Part shown: positions 1-7,524 of the stretch, piece after piece
How the letters are laid out: each line of letters opens with the position of its first letter
Numbering within the stretch: the first letter of the stretch is position 1
NCBI RefSeq assembly: GCF_001579845.1
Contig: NZ_CP007440.1
Coordinates: 3,556,029-3,620,028, forward strand
Source of the DNA: Rhodoplanes sp. Z2-YC6860
GTDB taxonomy: Bacteria > Pseudomonadota > Alphaproteobacteria > Rhizobiales > Xanthobacteraceae
Direction of reading: 5' to 3'
DNA length: 64,000 bases
The notes under the pieces: generated by a model
The model's input: the letters and a program-made list of their open reading frames with translations, nothing else
Databases searched by the model: none
What the model was told of the DNA's origin: nothing
Program-made: the position numbers and the translations under genes

Positions 1-335
1 TCCGCCATCATTCGGACACGCGCATCCGTCCGCTCGGTGATCCAAAGCAGCAGGATCGCCGCCAGCATCGTCAGCGTCGCGGTCAGCGCCGCAAACACCA
101 GCGAGTTCACCAGCGCTGGATAGATCGTGGCTTCGCTCCACGCCCGGATCAACGTCTCGAGCGTGAAGTGCGGCGCAGTCGCAGGCGGCGTATCGGTGAT
201 CGCACCGAACAGGAGCGTGCCGAGTGGCGGCAGCACCAGATAGAGAACGACGCAGAGCAACGCACTGAGCGCGACGATCGCTGTTGCCGGCCGGGAAAGC
301 ATCGTTGCGGTTGCCGTGTTGAGCGCCTGCGTCAC
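1..335 (-). CDS. ABC transporter permease (partial, 3' end outside window)
   Basis: The reverse strand reads from a GTG at 335 without a stop to the window edge, giving about 111 residues. The N-terminus has one strong hydrophobic segment (roughly residues 16-45), then a polar periplasmic stretch, then a second membrane segment beginning near ALVNSLVFAALTAT. This pattern is typical of inner-membrane permeases of Fe3+/spermidine/putrescine-type ABC importers. The GTG overlaps the TGA of the upstream binding-protein gene (GTGA overlap), so the two are translationally coupled. An internal ATG near 302 is an alternative start. The coupling motif (EAA loop) lies outside the window, so only the general permease class is supported. 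Confidence 0.7.
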   Translation of the reverse strand, partial: MTQALNTATATMLSRPATAIVALSALLCVVLYLVLPPLGTLLFGAITDTPPATAPHFTLETLIRAWSEATIYPALVNSLVFAALTATLTMLAAILLLWITERTDARVRMMA

Positions 336-1426
336 CGCGCCTGGCGGACGAACAGGCGGTCGGTCTGCTGCTTCAACTCGCGGAAGCGGTTACGATCGAG
401 CGCTGGGAAGAGGACCAGCTTGGCGTAGTTCGAAAGATCCAGCGTGTAGCGCCCCTTCGTGTTGCCGAAGAAGCGGCCGGGCTCGGTCTTGTCGACCGTC
501 TCGAGAACGTCGGCCCGCGTTGCGAATTCCATGAACAAGGCGGCCGCATAGGGATGCTCGGAACCCTTGATCGTCGAGATCGTGATGCCTTGGCCGAATG
601 TCGGCGTCGGCAGGACGAAATCAACGGGCGCGCCCTTTGCTTTCAGTTGCGAAGGACGATGCGCGCCCATGTTCCAGGCGATGTCGATCTCGCCTTGAGC
701 GAGAGCGTCCGATAGCGCCGCAATGCTGGTGTAAAGACGATTGCCGAGCGCTGCGAGCCGCTCGAGCTTGCCCTTCGCTTCGGCTTCGCCATAGGCGAGG
801 ATGAGGCCTTGATACATGCTTTCCAGCTGTGTGGTGGTTCCGGCGCGGTCTTTCCATTTTGGGTCGGCGACGGCGTCGAGCGTCTTGGGCGCATCGGCTG
901 ACGGAACGCGATCCGTTCGCCACGCGATCGACGACGGCAGGATCTCATAGGACAACGCGCTCCATCCTGCGCTCGCGCCGCCGAAACGCAGGCGCGGATC
1001 GAAGACATCCCATGTTGTCGTCTGATAGGGGGCCAGCGCCGGCTTGATGAGATCGAGCCACGGAATGCTCGCGACGGCGGCGTCGGAATTGACACGCCGG
1101 GTCCGGCTTTCCAGCAACAGCTTGTCGGCGAGGTCGGACTCGCTCAGCCGGACGAAATCGACCTTGATGCCGGGATATTGCTTCTGAAATGGCTCGATAA
1201 ACAGATTGATCCGATCGATACCGAGTGCGCCATAGACAACGACCCGGCCTTCTCGCGCGGCTTCGCGTTCAAGAATGGGCTGGCGCTCCGCCGCAGGCAA
1301 CGCGTTGAGATAGCTCCAGACCTTGTCCGGCTCGCGGGGCGCCTCGGTCTGTGCCATGGCGGCCGTGGCGCTGCACATCATGATGCCGAGCAACGTCACG
1401 AATGCCAGGCGTTCCGTCGCTCGCAT
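332..1426 (-). CDS. Periplasmic iron/polyamine-type ABC substrate-binding protein
   Basis: 364 residues beginning MRATERLAFV, with a signal peptide whose hydrophobic core is followed by an AMAQ cleavage site near residue 25. The start was chosen because of this signal and an AGAGGAG ribosome site just upstream; a longer in-frame reading lacks both. The mature part (GRVVVYGALG, then FQKQYPGIKVDFVR) matches the family II binding-protein fold of AfuA/PotD-like receptors, which bind ferric iron, polyamines, thiamine or organic phosphonates. It overlaps the permease gene by 4 bp. The promoter region is shared with a divergent NMT1-type ABC operon, and a TetR-like palindrome lies between them. The ligand cannot be assigned. 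Confidence 0.85.
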   Translation of the reverse strand: MRATERLAFVTLLGIMMCSATAAMAQTEAPREPDKVWSYLNALPAAERQPILEREAAREGRVVVYGALGIDRINLFIEPFQKQYPGIKVDFVRLSESDLADKLLLESRTRRVNSDAAVASIPWLDLIKPALAPYQTTTWDVFDPRLRFGGASAGWSALSYEILPSSIAWRTDRVPSADAPKTLDAVADPKWKDRAGTTTQLESMYQGLILAYGEAEAKGKLERLAALGNRLYTSIAALSDALAQGEIDIAWNMGAHRPSQLKAKGAPVDFVLPTPTFGQGITISTIKGSEHPYAAALFMEFATRADVLETVDKTEPGRFFGNTKGRYTLDLSNYAKLVLFPALDRNRFRELKQQTDRLFVRQAR

Positions 1427-1545
1427 CGCCGGTCTCCTCTTTTCGCACCTCACGATATACGCCCTGAACGCGGCAGCCAAATCCGCGCCGATCCTGGGAT
1501 GGCGCCGGATGCGCACATTGACTTCCCCCAGGCACGAATAGTTTA

Positions 1546-1564
1546 CTGACCAAATAGTCAATTG
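1546..1564. promoter_or_regulatory. Candidate TetR operator between divergent ABC systems
   Basis: Imperfect dyad with core TGACCAAATAGTCA and flank AATT. It agrees at 15 of 19 positions with a site at 9701-9719 in front of hyuA. It lies 120 bp upstream of the binding-protein gene on the minus strand and 68 bp upstream of the one on the plus strand. The nearby TetR gene at 5193-5867 is the obvious candidate to bind both sites; this is inference. Confidence 0.5.
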
Positions 1565-1631
1565 TGCCAATGACGCTTTGTCGCGCCAGGCCTTCTGAAC
1601 GGTGCGCGGCCAAGGTGGAGGGACGGGCATC

Positions 1632-2627
1632 ATGAACATTACGAGGCGAGGCTTTTCGGCAGGTGCGGTTGCCGGTTTGATGGCGTTCGGGCGTCCAGCG
1701 CTCGCGCAGCAGCTTCCCAAGCTCACGGTGCGGACGGATTTCCTGCCCTGGGGCATGCATGCCGGCCTTCATCTCGGCGTGGTCAAAGGCTGGTTCAAGG
1801 AGGCAGGCGTCGACGTCGAGGTGTCGGACGGACGCGGCTCCGGCGTGACCATGCAGCAGGTTGCGACCGGCGATGTCGATATCGGCTGGGTGCAGTTGGG
1901 CGCCATGGCGGTCGCGCGCGGCAAGGGCGTGCCGATCACTTCGATCGCGGGACTGGCGCGCCGCGGCGATCTCGGAGCGCTGGTGCCGAAGGATTCCGGC
2001 ATGACCAAGGTCAAGGACCTCCAGGGCAAGAAGGTCGCGTATACGGCCGGTACGAGCTGGGGGACGCTGGTCGATCCATTCTTTACCGCCGGCGGAATCT
2101 CCAAGGACAACGTCAACCTGGTGAGCGTCGACCAGACCGCGCTGCTCTCGATCTATTTGTCCGGCAGCGTCGACGCAACGCTCACGACCTACCCATTCGC
2201 CAAGACCACGGCGGACCGGCAGCGGCCTTCGAACGGAATCCTGCTCGCCGACGTCGGCCTTAATATTCCAAGCTACGGCCTGATCTGCGCGCAGCGCACT
2301 TTGGACAGTCGCGCGGACGTGTTGAGCCGCTTCGTGCCGGTGGTGATCCGGGCCTGGGAATATATCTACAACGACGACAAGATCGATGAAGCCGTCCAGG
2401 CCATGGTCAAACAGCGGCCCAACGAACGGCTCGATCTTGAGATCATCCGCGGGCAGATCGTCGAATACAAACCCTTCATGGTCACCGAGGCGACCAAGGG
2501 CAAGCGCTTCGGCTGGCAGGCCGAGGAGGACTGGAAGGGCACGATCGACATCCTGGAGAAGACCAAGTCGATTCCAACGGGGTCGAAACCGGCCGATTAC
2601 TACACGAACAAGTTCGTGCCGGGTTGA
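1632..2627 (+). CDS. Tat-exported NMT1/SsuA-like ABC substrate-binding protein
   Basis: 331 residues. The start MNITRRGFSAG was chosen over an upstream in-frame ATG because GGAGGG sits about 10 bp before it and because it opens a twin-arginine signal (TRRGF followed by a hydrophobic stretch to ALAQ near residue 27). The mature protein is of the NMT1/THI5/SsuA class: it has the LGVVKGWFKEAGVDVEV opening, an ATGDVDIGWVQ pocket segment, and a LQGKKVAYTAGTSWG hinge. It would deliver a small organic anion or heterocycle to the ABC importer encoded by the next two genes, 3 bp downstream and overlapping. The substrate may relate to the hydantoinase-like operon that shares its putative operator. Confidence 0.85.
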   Translation: MNITRRGFSAGAVAGLMAFGRPALAQQLPKLTVRTDFLPWGMHAGLHLGVVKGWFKEAGVDVEVSDGRGSGVTMQQVATGDVDIGWVQLGAMAVARGKGVPITSIAGLARRGDLGALVPKDSGMTKVKDLQGKKVAYTAGTSWGTLVDPFFTAGGISKDNVNLVSVDQTALLSIYLSGSVDATLTTYPFAKTTADRQRPSNGILLADVGLNIPSYGLICAQRTLDSRADVLSRFVPVVIRAWEYIYNDDKIDEAVQAMVKQRPNERLDLEIIRGQIVEYKPFMVTEATKGKRFGWQAEEDWKGTIDILEKTKSIPTGSKPADYYTNKFVPG

Positions 2628-2630
2628 CGG

Positions 2631-3428
2631 ATGGCGGCTCCCGCCTTCGAGGTCCATGTCTCGGTTACGGGGCTCGACAAGACCTACCGGCTGCCGCAGG
2701 GGCAGGCCGTTGCAGCGCTGTCGCGGCTTGACCTCGACATCCGGCGCGGCGAGTTCGTCAGCGTGGTGGGGCCGAGCGGCTGTGGCAAGTCCACGCTTTT
2801 GAAGTGCATCGCGGGCATCACCGGGATCAGCGGCGGTACGATTCTGGTCGATGGCGTGTCTGTCAAAGAGCCGCCCGACGACATGGCAGTCGTGTTCCAG
2901 CGCGACATTCTGCTGGACTGGCGCAGCGTGATCGAGAATGTGCTGTTCCCGGTCGAGATCAAGCGGTTGCCCAAGGAGGACTGGCGCGACCGCGCGCGCG
3001 AGTGGCTCGCGCTGATCGGCCTGCCCGGGTACGAGAACCGCCAGCCGTGGGAGTTGTCGGGCGGGCAGCGCCAGCGCGTTGCGATCTGCCGGGCACTGAT
3101 CCAGGAGCCGAAGCTGCTGCTGATGGACGAGCCGTTCGGGGCGCTCGATGCGCTGACGCGCGACGAGCTCAATCTCGAACTTCAGGGGCTGTGGATGAAG
3201 ACCGGCAAGACCGTGCTGTTCATCACCCACAGCATCAGCGAGGCCGTGCTGCTCTCGGATCGGGTCGTGGTTATGGCGGCCAACCCGGGCCGCATCCTCG
3301 AGATCATCCCAATCGACCTGCCCAGGCCGCGCAGCCTCGACATCCGCGAGACGCCTGAGTTCGGTCGCTACGCCAAGCAGATCCGCCGGCTGTTCGAAAG
3401 CCTTGGCTTCCTGAAGGGTGTGCCATGA
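2631..3428 (+). CDS. ABC transporter ATP-binding protein (nitrate/sulfonate/taurine type)
   Basis: 265 residues with a complete ABC cassette: Walker A GPSGCGKST at about 48-55, Q-loop near FQRDILLDW (90), signature LSGGQRQR at 142-149, Walker B LLLMDEP at 162-167 and switch histidine in FITHS. It belongs to the SsuB/TauB-like subfamily that pairs with NMT1-type receptors. It starts 3 bp after the binding-protein stop and overlaps the permease start by 4 bp, so the three genes form one transcription unit. It energises import at the inner membrane. Confidence 0.9.
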   Translation: MAAPAFEVHVSVTGLDKTYRLPQGQAVAALSRLDLDIRRGEFVSVVGPSGCGKSTLLKCIAGITGISGGTILVDGVSVKEPPDDMAVVFQRDILLDWRSVIENVLFPVEIKRLPKEDWRDRAREWLALIGLPGYENRQPWELSGGQRQRVAICRALIQEPKLLLMDEPFGALDALTRDELNLELQGLWMKTGKTVLFITHSISEAVLLSDRVVVMAANPGRILEIIPIDLPRPRSLDIRETPEFGRYAKQIRRLFESLGFLKGVP

Positions 3429-4192
3429 ACAGGGCCTTGTCGGTTACGCTTGTCATCGGCGGCTTTTTCCTGATCTGGGAGCTCTGCGTCCGGTTCTTCG
3501 TGGTGCCGAACTACATCCTGCCGGCGCCGTCGGCGATAGCGGTGGAGCTGTTCAGCAATCCGCTTTGGTATGGGCGGCATGCGCTCTACACCATCGGCGC
3601 CTGTATGATGGGCTTCCTGCTGGCGCTGGTAATCGGTGTCGCCGCGGCCATCGGCATCGTTTATTCCAAGGTGCTTGAGAACACGCTCTACACGCTGCTG
3701 GTCTCGCTGAACTCCATTCCGAAGATCGCGCTGGCGCCGCTGTTCATCATCTGGATGGGCACCGGTACGAGTTCGAAGGTCGCGATCTCCATGCTGATCG
3801 CGCTGTTCGCCATCGTCATCGATACCGTGCTCGGGTTACGCTCAGTCGACCCCGACGTCCTCGAACTGACCAAATCGATGAAGGCGACACCCTTCCAGGT
3901 GCTCTGGAAGGTACGGTTTCCCACGGCGTTGCCCGCGATGTTCGCCGGCATGAAGGTGGCGATCTCGCTTGCGCTGGTCGGGGCGATCGCCGGCGAGTTT
4001 GTCGCCTCCCAGGTGGGCCTCGGCTACGCCATTCTGACCGCACAGGGCATGTTCCAGATCACCAGCGTGTTCGCCTCGATCGTGCTGCTCGGGGTCCTTG
4101 GCACGGTATTGTTCTATCTGATGAACCTGATCGAGCATTGGCTCGTGCCTTGGCACGTCTCGCAGCGGGCCGACCGCGGCGCAGCGCATTGA
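3425..4192 (+). CDS. ABC transporter permease (SsuC/TauC-like)
   Basis: 255 residues with about six hydrophobic segments and the BPD_transp_1 fold. The coupling (EAA) loop is visible around LWKVRFPTALPAMFAGMK, roughly residues 160-177, which docks to the ATPase. ATG overlaps the preceding stop (ATGA). It is the membrane channel of the NMT1-type importer encoded by the two upstream genes. The ligand is unknown. Confidence 0.88.
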   Translation: MNRALSVTLVIGGFFLIWELCVRFFVVPNYILPAPSAIAVELFSNPLWYGRHALYTIGACMMGFLLALVIGVAAAIGIVYSKVLENTLYTLLVSLNSIPKIALAPLFIIWMGTGTSSKVAISMLIALFAIVIDTVLGLRSVDPDVLELTKSMKATPFQVLWKVRFPTALPAMFAGMKVAISLALVGAIAGEFVASQVGLGYAILTAQGMFQITSVFASIVLLGVLGTVLFYLMNLIEHWLVPWHVSQRADRGAAH

Positions 4193-4204
4193 CGGATCGG
4201 CACC

Positions 4205-5185
4205 GTGACGCTCCGTCTCAAAACTGCATTCTGGAACTACGATCGCACGCAGCCTCTGATCGACCGTCGCGTCACGATCGACGGCTGTGAGTTGGACGTC
4301 GAGGTGCTGCGGCCGGAGATCACCTTCGGCCGCACGCTTGCCGAGGCGCCGTTCGATGTCTGCGAGATTTCCTTCAGCTATACAACGACGATGGTCTCGA
4401 AGCAGGACTATCCCTACGCGCTGATCCCAGCGTTTCTGTCGCGCGCCTTTCGCCATTCGTCGTTGTTTATCCGCACCGACCGCGGCATCAGCCGGCCCGA
4501 GGACCTCAAGGGCAAGACCATCGGCCTGCAGGAATACGACATGACCGCTGCCGTGGTAGCGCGGGGTTTTCTGCGCGACCGCCATGGCGTCGACCCGCGC
4601 GATATTGTCTGGAAGGTCGGCGAGGTCGAGCGCACCAAGGCGATTGATTTCCCGCTAGGCCGCCCGCCTGATGGAGTGCACATCGACATCCTGCCGCCGG
4701 ACAAAAGCCTGGAGCGCCGTTTGCTCGACGGCGAGCTCGATGCAGTCATCGTACTGCGCCCGCTCGATGCATGGCGGCGCGGCGATCCGCGCGTGGCTCC
4801 GCTGTTTGCCGATCCCATCGCCGCCGAGAAGGAGTGGTACGCCGCCGCCAGGCACTTTCCGATCATGCACGCGGTCGGCGTGCGCAAGAGCCTGCTTGCG
4901 GCGCATCGCGGGCTGGCGCGGCAACTCTATGATGCATTCCTGGCAGCAAAAAACATCGCCATTGCCGAACTGGAGATCACGCAGGCTCCAAAGATCACGC
5001 TTCCCTGGCCGCACGGATCGCTTGCCGAGGCTCGTGCGCTGATCGGCGCCGATCACTGGCCTTACGGATTGGCCGCAAACCGCCATATCCTGGAGACTCA
5101 GCTCCGTTGGTCGCGGCTCGACGGGCTCCAGGCGCGGCCTGTCACGGTCGATGAACTGTTCGCCGCCGATTGCCTCGACACCTGA
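4205..5185 (+). CDS. 4,5-dihydroxyphthalate-decarboxylase-like / periplasmic-binding-fold protein without signal peptide
   Basis: 326 residues from a GTG 12 bp after the permease gene. The family contains 4,5-dihydroxyphthalate decarboxylase (Pht5) homologues and NMT1-like receptor relatives: KTAFWNYDRTQPLIDRRV at the N-terminus, FDVCEISFSYT near 57, and a hinge LKGKTIGLQEYDMTAAV. No signal peptide or lipobox is seen, so it is predicted cytoplasmic, unlike the true receptor at the head of this operon. It may be a decarboxylase or an intracellular ligand binder. It is the last gene of the ABC operon and ends 7 bp from the convergent TetR gene. Activity cannot be decided from sequence. Confidence 0.7.
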   Translation: MTLRLKTAFWNYDRTQPLIDRRVTIDGCELDVEVLRPEITFGRTLAEAPFDVCEISFSYTTTMVSKQDYPYALIPAFLSRAFRHSSLFIRTDRGISRPEDLKGKTIGLQEYDMTAAVVARGFLRDRHGVDPRDIVWKVGEVERTKAIDFPLGRPPDGVHIDILPPDKSLERRLLDGELDAVIVLRPLDAWRRGDPRVAPLFADPIAAEKEWYAAARHFPIMHAVGVRKSLLAAHRGLARQLYDAFLAAKNIAIAELEITQAPKITLPWPHGSLAEARALIGADHWPYGLAANRHILETQLRWSRLDGLQARPVTVDELFAADCLDT

Positions 5186-5192
5186 GCAAGTA

Positions 5193-5867
5193 TCACGTCT
5201 TGTTCTGCAAATATCCCAGGATCACCTCGACCACGTGGTTCCGGCGCTGTTTCAGTCGCTTGGGCTCGTCGAGCTTTTGATCGAAGATCCACGACAGCGA
5301 ATAGCGGTTCGACAAGTAGAAGTAGGCGAGGCTGGAGATCGAGATATAGAGGTCGATGGCATCGACGTCGTGGCGGAACACGCCGGCGTCCTGACCCCGT
5401 TTGAGGAACGAGCGGATCGCCTGGAGCAACGGTTCGTAGAGCGGCTTGACGGATTTCGATTTCTTCAGGTGCCGCGCAAAGTGAATGTTCTCCACGCTCA
5501 TCAGCCGGATGAGTGCAGGAGTACGGGCAAAGTGATCGAAGGTGTTGGCGATAAGCCGTCGCATGCCATCGAGCGGCGGCATGTCGCGCAGGCTTTGGTC
5601 GTCCTGCTGCTCCCGCATCTGCTGATAGATGCCTTCCAACACCCGGATATAGAGCTGCTCCTTGCTGCCGAAATAGTGATAGATCAGATTCTTGCCGGCG
5701 CCGCTGCGCGCCGCGATACGGTCGATACGGGCGCCGTTGAGACCGTGCTCGGCGAACTCGTCGCGCGCCGCGCTGAGGATGAGGCTCCGGCTCAGTTCCG
5801 GGTCGCGCCGATCGCCGCGGCGTTCACGGCGCCGTCGTAACTCCGCTGTCGCGCCTGGCACGTCCAT
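5193..5867 (-). CDS. TetR/AcrR family transcriptional regulator
   Basis: 224 residues. The N-terminal TetR helix-turn-helix is clear at about 27-72: SRSLILSAARDEFAEHG, then ARIDRIAARSGAGKNLIYHYF. The C-terminal domain is of the TetR_C type seen in catabolic repressors. An arginine-rich leader of about 20 residues precedes the HTH. The gene is 4 bp downstream of hyuB on the same strand and so is probably the last gene of the hyuAB operon. Two near-identical palindromes (1546-1564, 9701-9719) in front of the two flanking transcription units are its likely operators, making it a local regulator of the ABC importer and hyuAB. This regulatory link is inference. Confidence 0.88.
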   Translation of the reverse strand: MDVPGATAELRRRRERRGDRRDPELSRSLILSAARDEFAEHGLNGARIDRIAARSGAGKNLIYHYFGSKEQLYIRVLEGIYQQMREQQDDQSLRDMPPLDGMRRLIANTFDHFARTPALIRLMSVENIHFARHLKKSKSVKPLYEPLLQAIRSFLKRGQDAGVFRHDVDAIDLYISISSLAYFYLSNRYSLSWIFDQKLDEPKRLKQRRNHVVEVILGYLQNKT

Positions 5868-5871
5868 GGCG

Positions 5872-7524
5872 TTAGCCTACACCATAGTGCTCTCGCGCGA
5901 ACTCCGGCGTGATCTTGCCATCGGCAATATCCTCGCGAATGAGCGCAGGATCGCGTCGTTTGGGATCGCCATAGCCGCCGCCGCCGGCCTGCTCGTGGGT
6001 GATCAGAGCGCCGTGTGGCACGGTCATCGTCACTTTGCTCGGCAGCGGCGAGGTGTCGGGTCCGACCGTGATGAAGTTGCGCGACATGCCACCGGGTGCA
6101 CCGCCGGCGAGCCCATAAGGCGCGAACGCAACTCGGTCGCTGCGCAGTTGCAGCAGCGCCTCGTCGGCCAGGATGCGGTACGACCGCTTCACCCCGACGC
6201 CGCCACGATGCTGTCCGGCGCCACAGCTGTCCGGCACGAAGGCGTATTCCTCGACCAAGATCGGATGCTCGGCTTCCATCACTTCGACGGGCATATTCGA
6301 GAGGTTCTGCGAAGGGTTTGTGATCGCCTCGACGCCGTCCTTGTCAGGCCGACCTCCCCAGGCGCCGCAGATCATGTCGACGATGATGAACGGCTTGCGG
6401 TTCTTCCGCAGGCCGCTGATGCAGACGACGCTGTTGCCGCCTTCGCCGGCGGCCGGGACACGATCGGGCACGATTTGCGCGAGTGCGCCGAGCATGGTGT
6501 CGAAGATGCGGTAGCCGGTCAGCGCGCGCGCCGCACAGGCGCCGGGCAGGACCGGGTTCAGCACGGACGCCTCGGGCACCTTGACCTTGATGCAGCGGAA
6601 TACGCCGACATTGTTCGGAATCTCGCGGCTCAATACGCAGCGGACGCTGAGATAGGTGTTGGAGTGCGTGTAGCTTTTTGTCGAGTTGAGGGCGGCTTTC
6701 ACTTGCTTTGAGGAGCCGGTGTAGTCGACAAGCAGGCTGTCTTCGAGGACGGTGATCGCAACCTTGATGGGAATCGGATCGTCCGAAAAGCCGTCGTTGT
6801 CGATGTGGTCGACAAACGTGTAGGTGCCTTTCGGCCAGCGGCGGATCTCGTCGCGCGTGAGCCGCTCGGCATAATCCATCAGTTCCTGCATGTATCGTTC
6901 GACCTCGTCGGCGCCGTAGCGATCGAACAGCTTTGTCAGAGCACGTGCGCCGATCTGCGAGGCTGCGAACTGGGCCTGGATGTCGCCCCAGACGCGCTCC
7001 GGCACACGGACGTTGATCTTGATCAGCGTCTCCAGCGTTGTGTTGAGCTCGCCGCGATCATAGAGCTTCAGCGGCGGCATGCGGAGGCCTTCCTGATAGA
7101 TCTCCGTGGAGTCGCTGGCGTTCGATCCCGGCACGCGGCCACCAACGTCGGTATGGTGGCAGATCACCACTGAAAAGGCGCGCCGCTTGCCGCCATGAAA
7201 GATCGGCGTGAACATGAAGATATCCGGCAGGTGCATGCCGCCGTGATACGGGTCGTTCATGATGACGACGTCGCCTTCGCTCAGGTCGTCGCCGAATTTC
7301 GCCAGCACCGCTTCGATGGCTTCTGGCACCGCGCCAAGGTGCAGCGCGATGGTCTTGGCCTGCGCGATCATCTGGCCGTTGGCATCGCAAAGCGCGGCGG
7401 AGAAATCCATCACGTCCTTCACGATCTCCGAGCGCGCGATACGCACCACCGTGTAGGCCATATCGTCGACGATGGAATCGAGGCCGCTCTTGATGACCGC
7501 GAAGGTGATAGGGTCGACCTTCAT
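5872..7524 (-). CDS. hyuB: Hydantoinase B / oxoprolinase family protein
   Basis: 550 residues, the usual length of HyuB proteins. Family signatures are plain: MKVDPITFAVIKSGLDSIV at the N-terminus, NDPYHGGMHLPD near 90-101, HHTDVGGRVPGS, and a C-terminal glycine-rich AGGGGYGDP segment. HyuB acts with HyuA in ATP-dependent opening of cyclic amides (N-methylhydantoin, 5-oxoproline) or in related acetone/acetophenone-type carboxylations. The ATG overlaps the hyuA stop by 4 bp, fitting a stoichiometric complex. No third (gamma) carboxylase subunit is nearby, so a hydantoinase-like activity is more likely than acetophenone carboxylation. The substrate is not determined. Confidence 0.9.
   Translation of the reverse strand: MKVDPITFAVIKSGLDSIVDDMAYTVVRIARSEIVKDVMDFSAALCDANGQMIAQAKTIALHLGAVPEAIEAVLAKFGDDLSEGDVVIMNDPYHGGMHLPDIFMFTPIFHGGKRRAFSVVICHHTDVGGRVPGSNASDSTEIYQEGLRMPPLKLYDRGELNTTLETLIKINVRVPERVWGDIQAQFAASQIGARALTKLFDRYGADEVERYMQELMDYAERLTRDEIRRWPKGTYTFVDHIDNDGFSDDPIPIKVAITVLEDSLLVDYTGSSKQVKAALNSTKSYTHSNTYLSVRCVLSREIPNNVGVFRCIKVKVPEASVLNPVLPGACAARALTGYRIFDTMLGALAQIVPDRVPAAGEGGNSVVCISGLRKNRKPFIIVDMICGAWGGRPDKDGVEAITNPSQNLSNMPVEVMEAEHPILVEEYAFVPDSCGAGQHRGGVGVKRSYRILADEALLQLRSDRVAFAPYGLAGGAPGGMSRNFITVGPDTSPLPSKVTMTVPHGALITHEQAGGGGYGDPKRRDPALIREDIADGKITPEFAREHYGVG

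Noticed and set aside
1269-3230. 653-codon minus-strand frame across the NMT1 receptor and ATPase genes
   Set aside because: The plus-strand genes have signal peptide, ABC motifs and ribosome sites; the minus-strand frame has none of these.
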